DNA of 64,000 nucleotides, from NCBI RefSeq assembly GCF_000621205.1, contig NZ_KK211227.1:154893-218892 (forward strand). The letters are read 5' to 3'. The position numbers and the translations under genes are program-made. Below, piece after piece: positions 8,388 through 16,318 of the stretch; the stretch's first letter is position 1; every line of letters starts with the position of its first letter. Source of the DNA: Halotalea alkalilenta DSM 17697 (lineage in GTDB: Bacteria; Pseudomonadota; Gammaproteobacteria; Pseudomonadales; Halomonadaceae). The notes beneath the pieces are model-generated. The model was not told where the DNA came from and made no database searches. It was given only the letters and a program-made list of their open reading frames with translations.

Positions 8388-8399
8388 TCTCAATTGAGA
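8388..8399. promoter_or_regulatory. Predicted operator of the DinJ/RelE-type module
   Basis: TCTCAATTGAGA is a perfect 12-bp palindrome, followed at once by an AT-rich stretch (TACAAAATACAG) that could serve as a -10 region. It lies about 40 bp upstream of the antitoxin ATG. RelB/DinJ antitoxins repress their own promoters through such short palindromes. Confidence 0.55.
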
Positions 8400-8437
8400 T
8401 ACAAAATACAGCCTGATGCACAAACAGGAGAGCCGAG

Positions 8438-8737
8438 ATGGCCGCACAGACTTCGATGCTGCACATCCGTGTGGACGACAAGCTCAAGGCCGATGCCGCC
8501 GAGAAGCTCGCCGGGGTCGGCCTCACCGTTTCGGACGCCGTGCGCATCCTGCTGACCCGTGTGGTCAAGGAAGGCGCGCTGCCGGCTGGCCTCACGGCCG
8601 ACCCGGAGGCCTACGATGCCTGGTTCCGGGCGAAGGTTCAGGAGGCGCTGGCCGACACACGGCCGCCGGTGCCGCACCAGCAGGTCATGGACGAGGCGCA
8701 GGCCCTGATCGACAGGAAGCGGCGTGCGCGTACTTGA
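8438..8737 (+). CDS. RelB/DinJ-family antitoxin
   Basis: This 99-aa antitoxin has the RelB/DinJ ribbon-helix-helix N-terminus: MLHIRVDDKLKADAAEKL, then GLTVSDAVRILLTRVV. A toxin-wrapping C-terminal tail ends in basic residues. The ATG has an AGGAG box about 8 bases upstream. The gene overlaps the toxin gene by 14 bp, the usual antitoxin-first order. It should neutralise the RelE/ParE-type toxin and autoregulate through the palindrome at 8388-8399. The module sits within the replication operon and probably promotes ICE retention. Confidence 0.93.
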   Translation: MAAQTSMLHIRVDDKLKADAAEKLAGVGLTVSDAVRILLTRVVKEGALPAGLTADPEAYDAWFRAKVQEALADTRPPVPHQQVMDEAQALIDRKRRART

Positions 8738-9011
8738 GTGGCGGCAAGCTGCCCGCGCCGACCTGCTGGCGATTGTTGACTACATCTCGGACGACAACCC
8801 CGATGCCGCGCAGCGGTTGAAGGACGACATCGAGGCCAAGGCCGCAAAGCTGCCGGAGCGCCCGAAGCTCTACCGGCCTGGCCGCGTGGCCGGCACGCGG
8901 GAGATGGTCGTGCGTGCGAACTACGTGGTGGTCTACATGGAGGACACCCGCGCGGTGTCCATCCTGCGCGTGTTGCACGCCGCGCAGCAGTGGCCGCCGG
9001 CACGGGAGTGA
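8724..9011 (+). CDS. RelE/ParE-superfamily toxin
   Basis: This 95-aa toxin starts with GTG within the antitoxin gene. It has the ParE/RelE fold pattern: an N-terminal WRQAARADLLAIVDYISDDNP helix, a central RPKLYRPGRVAGTREMVVR strand region, and a C-terminal NYVVVYMEDTRAVSILRVLHAAQQWP. The YVVVY...ILRVLHAAQQWP ending is typical of ParE-like and YafQ-like toxins. Whether it cleaves mRNA on the ribosome (RelE) or poisons gyrase (ParE) cannot be decided from sequence. Confidence 0.92.
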   Translation: MRVLEWRQAARADLLAIVDYISDDNPDAAQRLKDDIEAKAAKLPERPKLYRPGRVAGTREMVVRANYVVVYMEDTRAVSILRVLHAAQQWPPARE

Positions 9012-9039
9012 AGGCGGTTTTCCTCACTGGAGATTCACC

Positions 9040-9231
9040 ATGAATGCCAAGGAGCCTGAAGCAGCCAAACTCAAGGCGCTGCAGGAAGCAGCTTGCATGG
9101 GCTGGGCCGACATCGCCGCCGGCCGCCATGCCGATGTCGCCGACGGCCAACTCGAAGGTTTCATTGCACAGTTGGGACAGCAGGCGGCGCTTGCCGTCGC
9201 TACCCGCCGCGAGGCTATCCCCAGGGGATAG
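9040..9231 (+). CDS. Small acidic hypothetical protein (63 aa) ending inside the palindromic repeat
   Basis: The ATG is preceded by a GGAGA box (9030-9034) six bases upstream. The protein is mostly helical (EPEAAKLKALQEAACMGWAD and DGQLEGFIAQLGQQAA) and resembles small antidote or accessory proteins of TA modules in size and charge, but I do not recognise a family. Its last codons (EAIPRG) and TAG stop are supplied by palindromic repeat copy 2, so the original C-terminus may have been changed when the repeat arrived. It lies 28 bp downstream of the toxin gene and may be the third gene of that operon. Confidence 0.6.
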   Translation: MNAKEPEAAKLKALQEAACMGWADIAAGRHADVADGQLEGFIAQLGQQAALAVATRREAIPRG

Positions 9232-9233
9232 CT
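9214..9233. repeat. Palindromic repeat copy 2 of 3
   Basis: GCTATCCCCAGGGGATAGCT is repeated here, followed by GGGACAG and AGCCTTC as in copy 1. It overlaps the last codons and the stop of the 63-aa gene. Confidence 0.85.
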
Positions 9234-9354
9234 GGGACAGCCAGCCTTCCCGGCACGGACAAACCAGGCGCACGCCGATTGCGGTTTGTTGACTGACGGC
9301 CTTCCAGCCGGTGCTGATGCTGGCGACTCGTTCCGTTAATGCGAGTCGTCACCC

Positions 9355-10134
9355 ATGGCCTATGACCCCCTGCAATTGAATCTCGGGTCGCTGCGTAGCG
9401 CGATGTCGCTGACGCTGCACACTCATCACGCTTCGCGCATCTGGCACGGCCGTGCGCCGACCGAGGGACGCGCCGGCATCATCGGTCTCAACGGCTTCAT
9501 CAGCGCCATGAACAAGATGAAGCGCGGCGCCGAACAGGACGATCCGTACTCCGATTTCTGGATGCTGCGTATCGAAGACAAGCTGGAGCAGACCAAGAGC
9601 ACGCTGCAGGCGCTGCGCGAGCAGGTGGACCAGGCGCTGGCCGGTGTACCCCCGGCGCTGTCGCTGGGCGAGAACATGAACGTGCAGCCGGTGAAGCTGC
9701 CGCTGTTCGTGAATGCCCAACTCGGCTTCATGGCGGTGTATTTGCTGGCCGACTACGACGACCTGGCACGCAAACTCATCCTGGCGCACCACACGGCGCT
9801 GATCGACCGCAGCACCCTGGAGCGCTGGCTCAATGATGGCGCGCACGCGCTGCGCAGCCTGTTCTCGCTGGCCCAGCAGTACCGCTACTCGGGCACGACG
9901 CGCGACGACTTCGCGGCGAAGAACGCCGCGGCGCGGGCGGCGCTGGAGAAGTTCGGCGAGTTGCCGCAGGACGTGCTGGAAGGCACGCGCCGCTCGCGCT
10001 TCGCGCCACCGATCGCGCGGCGGACGACCAAGCCCGGCACGCCGCCTGCTGCGCCCGCCATCGAGCCCGATGCGACGGCTCACACGGATGGCGCAGCCAA
10101 TCCAGCGACGGGTAATGAGGGTGCTGACGCATGA
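9355..10134 (+). CDS. PFL_4669-family ICE protein (TIGR03761-type)
   Basis: This 259-aa protein matches the ICE family found between the replication gene and ssb/topB in PFGI-1-class elements. Recognisable features are LQLNLGSLRSAMSLTLHTHH at the N-terminus, GLNGFISAMNKMKRGAEQDD, and the helical QLGFMAVYLLADYDDLARK. An Ala/Pro-rich tail follows residue 220. There is no signal peptide or membrane segment. Its stop overlaps the DUF3158 start by four bases. The molecular role is unknown; its place next to ssb and topB suggests DNA processing. A 263-aa frame antisense to it has no support. Confidence 0.9.
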   Translation: MAYDPLQLNLGSLRSAMSLTLHTHHASRIWHGRAPTEGRAGIIGLNGFISAMNKMKRGAEQDDPYSDFWMLRIEDKLEQTKSTLQALREQVDQALAGVPPALSLGENMNVQPVKLPLFVNAQLGFMAVYLLADYDDLARKLILAHHTALIDRSTLERWLNDGAHALRSLFSLAQQYRYSGTTRDDFAAKNAAARAALEKFGELPQDVLEGTRRSRFAPPIARRTTKPGTPPAAPAIEPDATAHTDGAANPATGNEGADA

Positions 10135-10679
10135 CGGCATCGATCCCCATCAGCCACCCCACGCGCTTCATGGCACTGGAACAGGCGGACTTCCAGCGGC
10201 TGGAACACGCAGGCTACCTAAAAGGCCTTTTACAGCCTTTTAAGGGTAAGGGGAGTCTGGAGACCTGGGCCAGCCAGTGCGCAGCGCTGCGTGACGACGT
10301 GATTGGCCTGGCGCAGCGGCGCGTGCTACCCCAGGCGCACGCCTACCCCTTCAGCCTGCTCGACGTGCAACTGGCCCAGCAGGCCACTGGCGCAGGGACG
10401 ACCTTCCTGCGCTGGCGCAACCTCGACCGTTCCTCCATGGGCGTGGCGTTGTGGGAGGCCCTGCTGGCCAACCCCGCGACGCCGGCCTCGCTGATCGACG
10501 ATCTGTACGCGATGGAACTGCAGCGCATCGTGCTGAACATGCAGATCAGCCTGACCCACAGCATCGCTCGCCAAGCCCTGGATTGCGCCAGCAAGGCCGC
10601 CCGGGCCGAAGCGGCTTACCTGCGACGTGTCCACGGGCATACCGCGGCCGATCCACCCACCACCAAGGAGTCACCATGA
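10131..10679 (+). CDS. DUF3158 family ICE protein
   Basis: This 182-aa protein starts at an ATG overlapping the previous stop (ATGA). The N-terminus carries FMALEQADFQRLEHAGYLKGLLQPFKGKG (shown here only to indicate the segment at residues 11-39), followed by a cluster of amphipathic helices and the pattern FLRWRNLDRSSMGVALWE. It is the usual neighbour of PFL_4669 and ssb in this ICE class. It overlaps the ssb start by four bases, so these genes form one translationally coupled set. Function is unknown. Confidence 0.85.
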   Translation: MTASIPISHPTRFMALEQADFQRLEHAGYLKGLLQPFKGKGSLETWASQCAALRDDVIGLAQRRVLPQAHAYPFSLLDVQLAQQATGAGTTFLRWRNLDRSSMGVALWEALLANPATPASLIDDLYAMELQRIVLNMQISLTHSIARQALDCASKAARAEAAYLRRVHGHTAADPPTTKESP

Positions 10680-11059
10680 GCACGCACTTCGTCGGCGAGG
10701 GCAACATCGGTTCTGCGCCGGACTACCGCGAATTCCCGAACGGCAACGACGAGCCGCGCCGGCTGCTTCGCCTGAACGTCTACTTCGACAACCCGATCCC
10801 GAAGAAGGACGGCGAGTACGAAGATCGCGGCGGCTTCTGGGCGCCAGTGGAGCTGTGGCACCGCGACGCCGAGCACTGGAAGACGCTGTACCAGAAAGGC
10901 ATGCGGGTGCTGGTCGAGGGCCGCACCGTGCGCGACGAATGGGAGGACGCCGACGAGAACGAACGGGTGACCTTCAAGGTCGAGGCCCGGCGCGTGGGCA
11001 TTCTGCCGTATCGCATCGCGTCGGTGGCGCTCAGCGCCAAGCCGGCCGGCGGACAGTAA
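10676..11059 (+). CDS. ssb: Single-stranded DNA-binding protein
   Basis: This 127-aa OB-fold protein begins with the SSB-like FVGEGNIGSAPDYREF. The central segment KKDGEYEDRGGFWAPVELW and the strand KGMRVLVEGRTVRDEW match the ICE-encoded SSB type, which lacks the long acidic C-terminal tail of chromosomal SSB. An AAGGAG box precedes the ATG, and the gene overlaps DUF3158 by four bases. It should protect the transferred or replicating single strand. The absence of the DDDIPF-like tip suggests it does not recruit the usual host partners. Confidence 0.9.
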   Translation: MSTHFVGEGNIGSAPDYREFPNGNDEPRRLLRLNVYFDNPIPKKDGEYEDRGGFWAPVELWHRDAEHWKTLYQKGMRVLVEGRTVRDEWEDADENERVTFKVEARRVGILPYRIASVALSAKPAGGQ

Positions 11060-11124
11060 TTCGCCCATCGCCGTTCCCCCGAGGGCGGCTGTAGCAACCG
11101 TCATACGCCCGCGATGCACCAGCG

Positions 11125-11145
11125 AGCTATCCCCAGGGGATAGCT
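11125..11145. repeat. Palindromic repeat copy 3 of 3
   Basis: This is the same 20-mer with the flanking A of copy 1, located in the 281-bp gap between ssb and topB. The 3' flank differs from copies 1 and 2 after the palindrome, which marks the palindrome as the conserved unit. Confidence 0.85.
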
Positions 11146-11340
11146 CCAAGGTCGTCCACGGAGTTCCAGCCGCCCTCCCGAAACGACGCTCTTGCTGTGC
11201 CAGCACCTGCGGCTGCGCCAACGGACCGCCTGCCGATCACAAAGCGGTGTCTGCATCAATCGGCTTCCTTGCTGCCGGCATCTCCCGGTCCCGCCAAGCT
11301 GACGCCCATCCGATGACCCGCACATTTCCAAGGAGGCTTC

Positions 11341-13356
11341 ATGCGCGTGTTCCTGTGCGAGAAGCCGTCCCAGGGCAAGGACATCGCCCGTGTGCTGGGT
11401 GCCGGTCAACGCGGCAACGGCTGCTACAGCGGCGCCGGTGTCGTCGTGACCTGGTGCATCGGTCATCTGGTGGAGGCGGTTCCGCCCGAAGGTTACGGCG
11501 AGCAATACAAGCGCTGGGCCCTCGAGCAACTGCCCATTCTTCCTGAGCGTTGGCGTGTCGAGCCCAAGGCGGCGACCGCAGCGCAATTCAAGGTCGTGCA
11601 GCAGTTCGTCGCCAAGGCGAGCGAGTTGGTGATTGCGACCGACGCCGACCGCGAGGGCGAGATGATCGCCCGCGAGATCATCGACCTATGCGGCTACCGC
11701 GGGCCGATTCAGCGCCTGTGGCTGTCGGCGCTCAACGATGCGTCGATCCGCAAGGCGCTGGGTGCGCTCAAGCCGTCCGCCGAGACGCTGCCGCTGTATT
11801 TCTCCGCACTCGCCCGATCGCGCGCCGACTGGCTGATCGGGATGAACCTGAGCCGCCTGTTCACGCTGCTGGGCCGCCAGGCCGGCTACAACGGCGTGCT
11901 ATCGGTCGGGCGCGTGCAGACGCCGACGCTCAAGCTGGTCGTGGACCGTGATCGCGAGATCGCGCGCTTCGTCTCGGTGCCGTTCTGGGCCATCGAGGTC
12001 GCACTGTCGCATGCAGGCCAGACCTTTGTCGCAAGCTGGACACCGCCGCAGGGTAGCACCGACGAAGCCGGCCGTTGCCTGCAGCAGCCGGTGGCGCAGC
12101 AGGCCGCCGAACGCCTGCGCGCGGCCGGCACCGCCCAGGTGCTGTCGGTGGAGACCGAGCGCGCGCGCGAAGGCCCGCCGCTGCCGTTCGACCTCGGCAC
12201 CTTGCAGGAAGTGTGTTCCAAGCAGTTGGGCCTCGACGTGCAGGAGACGCTGGACATTGCCCAGGCGCTGTACGAGACGCACAAGGCGACGACGTATCCG
12301 CGCTCGGATTCGGGCTACCTGCCCGAGAGCATGCTGGCCGAGGTGCCGGCCGTGCTCGACAGCCTGGTCAAGACCGATCCCAGCCTGCGGCCGTTGATCG
12401 ACCGCCTGGACCGCCAGCAGCGTTCGCGAGCGTGGAACGACGGCAAGGTCACGGCGCATCACGGCATCATCCCCACGCTGGAGCCGGCCAATCTCTCGGC
12501 GATGACCGACAAGGAGTTGGCCGTCTACCGGCTGATCCGCGCCCACTACCTCGCGCAGTTCCTGCCGCATCACGAGTTTGACCGAACGGTGGCGCAGCTC
12601 ACGTGCGGCGGGCAGTCGCTGGTGGCGGTCGGCAAGCAGATCGCGACGGCCGGATGGCGCCAGGTGCTGGCGGCGCCGGCCCTTGACGACACGGACGGAG
12701 AGGATGCACGGTGCGGCCAAGTATTGCCAGCGTTGAAGGCTGGCGATGCCTGTCAAGTCGGTCAGGTCGAGCTGAAGGCATTGAAGACGCTGCCGCCCAA
12801 GCCCTACACGCAGGGCGAGCTGGTCAAGGCCATGAAGGGCGTCGCCAAGCTCGTGACCGACCCGCGCCTGAAGCAGAAGCTGAAGGACACCACGGGCATC
12901 GGCACCGAGGCGACGCGCGCCAACATCATCAGCGGGCTGCTGGCCCGCGGCTATCTCTTGAAGAAAGGCCGCGCCATCCGCGCATCGGATGCTGCCTTCA
13001 CGTTGATCTACGCGGTGCCGGCGGCCATCGCCGACCCGGGCACGACGGCGGTGTGGGAGCAGGCGCTGGACATGATCGAGGGCGGCCAGATGACGCTGGA
13101 CACTTTCATCGCCAAGCAATCGAGCTGGGTCGCCCAGCTCGTGCAGCAGTACCGCGGCGCCACGCTCGACCTCAAGCTGCCGCCCGCGCCGAACTGCCCG
13201 CAGTGCGGCGCCCCGATGCGCCAGCGCAGCGGCAAGAACGGCGCGTTCTGGTCGTGCAGCCGCTACCCGGACTGCAAGGGCACGGAGCCGGTCGAAACCG
13301 CGACAGGCAAGCCCGCAGCGCCAAGCCCGCGGCGTCGGTCTCCGAAGGCGAGCTGA
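11341..13356 (+). CDS. topB: DNA topoisomerase III
   Basis: This 671-aa type IA topoisomerase starts with the TOPRIM motif FLCEKPSQGKDIARVLG and carries the acidic TOPRIM motif TDADREGEMIA around residue 100. The active-site tyrosine is Tyr319 in KATTYPRSDSGYLPE. A four-Cys zinc element (CPQCG...CSRYPDCKG) lies near the C-terminus at about residues 619-645, followed by a basic Pro-rich tail. It decatenates replicating or transferring DNA and is a core gene of this ICE class. A strong AAGGAGG box is placed six bases before the ATG. Confidence 0.96.
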   Translation: MRVFLCEKPSQGKDIARVLGAGQRGNGCYSGAGVVVTWCIGHLVEAVPPEGYGEQYKRWALEQLPILPERWRVEPKAATAAQFKVVQQFVAKASELVIATDADREGEMIAREIIDLCGYRGPIQRLWLSALNDASIRKALGALKPSAETLPLYFSALARSRADWLIGMNLSRLFTLLGRQAGYNGVLSVGRVQTPTLKLVVDRDREIARFVSVPFWAIEVALSHAGQTFVASWTPPQGSTDEAGRCLQQPVAQQAAERLRAAGTAQVLSVETERAREGPPLPFDLGTLQEVCSKQLGLDVQETLDIAQALYETHKATTYPRSDSGYLPESMLAEVPAVLDSLVKTDPSLRPLIDRLDRQQRSRAWNDGKVTAHHGIIPTLEPANLSAMTDKELAVYRLIRAHYLAQFLPHHEFDRTVAQLTCGGQSLVAVGKQIATAGWRQVLAAPALDDTDGEDARCGQVLPALKAGDACQVGQVELKALKTLPPKPYTQGELVKAMKGVAKLVTDPRLKQKLKDTTGIGTEATRANIISGLLARGYLLKKGRAIRASDAAFTLIYAVPAAIADPGTTAVWEQALDMIEGGQMTLDTFIAKQSSWVAQLVQQYRGATLDLKLPPAPNCPQCGAPMRQRSGKNGAFWSCSRYPDCKGTEPVETATGKPAAPSPRRRSPKAS

Positions 13357-13562
13357 CGCCCACGTTTCCCTCTGCCACGCCGGCTGCTGCCGACGGCGGG
13401 GCAAACCTCCCGCACCCCGCGGGACTCCCCAGCGCGCGTTCCCTTCTGCAACGGTGTGCGCGTCCTGCAGGCCCATCACGGCCTGCTGGGCGAGAAGGTC
13501 ATTTCTCCCCGGATCGCGTTCGCCGCGGTTCCGCTGATCGACGTGCTTCCGCCGATACGCGA

Positions 13563-13613
13563 GCGGTCTCCTGACGCCTTGGTGTGCAAAACTGCGAGGC
13601 GCCAGGAGACCGC
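13563..13613. repeat. Long interrupted stem-loop
   Basis: GCGGTCTCCTG (13563-13573) pairs perfectly with CAGGAGACCGC (13603-13613). An inner arm CGCCT (13575-13579) pairs with AGGCG (13597-13601), leaving an A-rich loop (GTGCAAAACTGCG). The two arms make a 51-base cruciform-capable structure. It could be an oriT-type or recombination-site hairpin, or an RNA; nothing in the sequence decides. Confidence 0.6.
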
Positions 13614-13800
13614 TTGCGGTCGACGGTATTCGGTGCCGGTGCCCGCCGGCGGAACAACGGGCTCCCTTTGTGCGCGTATGCGTGCCAAAGGTTTCCGGCC
13701 CCAGCCACGAAACGGGCCGGGTGCGATTGCTGATGCAGCGAACGGCTTTGACGACGGCCCGCGCTGACGCAGCCCACAGGTGGTTTTCCTTCCTCTCCAG

Positions 13801-13823
13801 CCGAAGGCCCGCGTGGCCTTCGG
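13801..13823. terminator. Possible bidirectional terminator between topB and the ars operon
   Basis: CCGAAGGCC and GGCCTTCGG form a perfect 9-bp stem with a CGCGT loop. It lies 58 bp beyond the end of the minus-strand ars operon and downstream of topB. No long T-tract follows on either side, so termination strength is uncertain. Confidence 0.45.
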
Positions 13824-13880
13824 CGATTAGTCATTTCACTGATGCACCTCTGTGTCCCGGGATGTCCTTGTGAGGGCACA

Positions 13881-14711
13881 TCACAGTGACATTCGACGTC
13901 CAAGCAGCACGGCGCTCGAAGGACAAAGGCTTGCGGCCTGCCGTGTGGCAAGGATGGCCGCCGGTGCGGCGCTGCGCTCGATTGGCTTGAAGCCCGCGCG
14001 CTCGAAGAACGGCGCAGCCGTCGTGGTCAGCAACCAGGCGTCGCGCCCGCCCTCGTCGAAGGCACGGCGCAGCAGCAGTGCGAACATTCCGCCGCCGATG
14101 CCGCGATGGCGTGCGTGTGGCAGCACCACCAGGGAGCGCACGAGCACGTCTCGGCCCAGGCGCTCGAAGCCGCCGTAGCCCACGCGCTCGCCGGACACCG
14201 TGGCATAGGCGAAGAAGCTGCGCCCTGGTTCGGCCAGGTCGTCCGTGGGAAGCACGGCCTCTTGCAAAGCCAGGGCGAGGTCCGGGTCGCTGCCGGCGAT
14301 CGGCGTATCCACCAGCAGCGGCGTGCCATCCTCCTTGCGGTTCTCGCCCGCCGGTCGTTGCGGCAGCAGGTCGATCACCATGTCCGAGGGGCGGCACAGG
14401 CGCACGCCCGAGCGCGACACCACGATGGGCCGATTGATGAGGATCGGGTACGCCAGCATCTGATCGATCAACTGGTCGTCGCTCCAATGCGCGGCATCCA
14501 GGCCCAGTTCCTTGTAGGGCGTGCCCTTGATGCGCAACACATCCCGCACGCCCATGCCCATCCGCGCGATCAGCGCCTTCAAGGTCTCGCGGTCGGGCGG
14601 CGTCTTCAGGTACTCGATGACCGTGGGCTCGATGCCGCTGGCGCGGATCAGCGCCAGCGTGTTGCGCGACGTGCCGCAGTCCGGGTTGTGGTAGATCGTG
14701 ACGGTACTCAT
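13881..14711 (-). CDS. arsC: Glutaredoxin-type arsenate reductase fused to a GNAT acetyltransferase (ArsC-ArsN2-like)
   Basis: Residues 1-~115 are a glutaredoxin-coupled ArsC, with the catalytic Cys in NPDCGTSRNTLALI and conserved EYLKTPP, LIDQMLAYPILINRPIV and VRLCRP. After a linker, residues ~140-276 form a GNAT domain with the acetyl-CoA loop VVLPHARHRGIGGGMFALLL and the ending TAAPFFERAGF, as in the ArsN2 acetyltransferases of ars operons. The chosen ATG (14709-14711) overlaps the acr3 stop by four bases. The open frame upstream is the acr3 shadow. The fusion would pair arsenate reduction with a tailoring acetyltransferase; its substrate is unproven. Confidence 0.9.
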   Translation of the reverse strand: MSTVTIYHNPDCGTSRNTLALIRASGIEPTVIEYLKTPPDRETLKALIARMGMGVRDVLRIKGTPYKELGLDAAHWSDDQLIDQMLAYPILINRPIVVSRSGVRLCRPSDMVIDLLPQRPAGENRKEDGTPLLVDTPIAGSDPDLALALQEAVLPTDDLAEPGRSFFAYATVSGERVGYGGFERLGRDVLVRSLVVLPHARHRGIGGGMFALLLRRAFDEGGRDAWLLTTTAAPFFERAGFKPIERSAAPAAILATRQAASLCPSSAVLLGRRMSL

Positions 14712-15799
14712 GCCGGATGCCTCGCTGCGTTGCGCGGGGCCTGTTCGTACCAGGCGCGGGAACGGTTGACCACGCGCACCACCAGCAGCATCACCGGCAC
14801 TTCGATCAGCACGCCGACCACGGTGGCGAGGGCCGCGCCGGAATGGAAGCCGAACAGGCTGATGGCCGCTGCCACTGCCAGCTCGAAAAAGTTGCTGGCA
14901 CCGATCAACGCCGAGGGACACGCGATGTTGTGCTTCTCGCCGACCCTGCGGTTGAGCCAGTAGGCGAGGCCGGAATTGAAGAACACCTGGATCAGAATGG
15001 GCACGGCGAGCATGGCGATCACCAGCGGCTGTCGCAGGATGGCCTGGCCCTGGAAGGCGAATAGCAACACCAGCGTCAGCAGCAGCGCTGCGATTGAGAG
15101 CGGGCCGAGGCGCTCCAGCGCGCGGTCGAACGCGGCCTGTCCACGACGCAGCAGCGAGCGGCGCCACACCTGCGCGAGGACGACGGGGATGATGATGTAG
15201 AGCACCACTGAGGTCAGCAGCGTGTCCCACGGCACGGTGATCGCCGACAGGCCCAGCAGCAGCCCGACGATGGGCGCGAAGGCGAACACCATGATGGTGT
15301 CGTTCAGCGCCACCTGCGACAGAGTGAATACCGGGTCGCCGCCGGTCAGTCGGCTCCACACGAACACCATCGCTGTGCACGGTGCGGCGGCCAGCAGGAT
15401 CAGGCCGGCGACGTAGCTGTCGAGCTGGTCGGCCGGCAGCCAGTCGGCGAAGACGTGGCGGATGAACAGCCAGGCCAGCAGTGCCATCGAGAACGGCTTG
15501 ACCGCCCAGTTGACGAACAGCGTCACGCCGATGCCACGCCAGTGCTGGCGAACCTGGCCGAGCGCGCCGAAATCCACCTTGAGCAGCATTGGGATCACCA
15601 TGACCCATATGAGCAGGCCGACCGGCAGGTTGACCTGGGCCACTTCCATGCGGCCGACGGCCTGGAACGCGCCAGGCGCGAGCTGGCCCAGGGCGATGCC
15701 GGCGACGATGCACAGCAGCACCCACACCGTCAGGTAGCGCTCGAAGATGCTCATCGAGAACGATGGCGTGGCGGCGACGGCTTCTGTCTGTACGGTCAT
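14708..15799 (-). CDS. acr3: ACR3-family arsenite efflux transporter
   Basis: This 363-aa polytopic membrane protein has about ten hydrophobic segments, typical of Acr3/BART-superfamily arsenite permeases. Characteristic family segments are WVMVIPMLLKVDF, the metalloid-site Cys in AAAPCTAMVFVWS, NDTIMVFAFAPIVGLLLG, and the late CPSALIGASNFFELAVAAA. It exports As(III) produced by the two arsenate reductases in the operon. It overlaps the downstream arsC by four bases and follows the LMW-PTP arsC after a 9-bp gap. Confidence 0.95.
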   Translation of the reverse strand: MTVQTEAVAATPSFSMSIFERYLTVWVLLCIVAGIALGQLAPGAFQAVGRMEVAQVNLPVGLLIWVMVIPMLLKVDFGALGQVRQHWRGIGVTLFVNWAVKPFSMALLAWLFIRHVFADWLPADQLDSYVAGLILLAAAPCTAMVFVWSRLTGGDPVFTLSQVALNDTIMVFAFAPIVGLLLGLSAITVPWDTLLTSVVLYIIIPVVLAQVWRRSLLRRGQAAFDRALERLGPLSIAALLLTLVLLFAFQGQAILRQPLVIAMLAVPILIQVFFNSGLAYWLNRRVGEKHNIACPSALIGASNFFELAVAAAISLFGFHSGAALATVVGVLIEVPVMLLVVRVVNRSRAWYEQAPRNAARHPA

Positions 15800-15808
15800 C
15801 GTGCTACC

Positions 15809-16306
15809 TCACTGCTTGCCGATGACGCGCAGCTCATGCTGCAGCGACATGGCATCGAGCCGTTGGAGCGGCAGCGACAGGAACAGCTCGATGCGACGCT
15901 TGAGCGTCAACGCGGCGTCCATGAACGCCTTGCGCTGCTGTTCCTCGCTGCCTTCGACGGCGGCCGGATCGGGCACGCCCCAATGGGCCGACACCGGCTT
16001 GCCCGGCCATACGGGACACACCTCGCCAGCGGCGTTGTCGCAGACGGTGAAGATGAAATCGAACACCGGCGCACCGGGCGCCACGAATTCGTCCCAGCTC
16101 TTGCTGCGGTAGCCGGTCGTTGGCAGGCGCAGGCGCTCCAGCGTGGCGAGCGCCAGCGGGTGGACTTCGCTCTTGGGGTGGCTCCCCGCCGAGTAGGCGC
16201 GAAACCGTCCCAGGCCCAGTTCGTTGAGGATGCCTTCGGCCAGGATGGAACGCGCCGAATTTCCGGTGCAGATGAACAGCGCGTTGTAGGTGGTTTCAGT
16301 CGTCAT
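15809..16306 (-). CDS. arsC: Low-molecular-weight phosphatase-type arsenate reductase
   Basis: This 165-aa protein has the LMW-PTP P-loop CTGNSARS near residue 13 and the segment GYRSKSWDEF. The second half contains FTVCDNAAGEVCPVWPG, whose Cys residues may act in the disulfide relay. It reduces arsenate to arsenite. Together with the glutaredoxin-type ArsC at the end of the operon, this gives two non-homologous arsenate reductases in one operon. It has its own ATG 12 bp after the arsI stop. Confidence 0.95.
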   Translation of the reverse strand: MTTETTYNALFICTGNSARSILAEGILNELGLGRFRAYSAGSHPKSEVHPLALATLERLRLPTTGYRSKSWDEFVAPGAPVFDFIFTVCDNAAGEVCPVWPGKPVSAHWGVPDPAAVEGSEEQQRKAFMDAALTLKRRIELFLSLPLQRLDAMSLQHELRVIGKQ

Positions 16307-16318
16307 CGATGCCTCGCG

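Larger units (their letters stand above)
13357..13880. other. Intergenic region between topB and the ars cargo, with two strong hairpins
   Basis: No frame here shows a recognisable protein. The region contains a large stem-loop at 13563-13613 and a perfect 9-bp hairpin at 13801-13823. It marks the boundary between the replication module and the convergent arsenic cargo. Confidence 0.5.

Noticed and set aside
13456-13767. 103-aa plus-strand frame after topB
   Set aside because: It runs across the large stem-loop at 13563-13613 and has no family resemblance; the hairpin is the better explanation of constraint.
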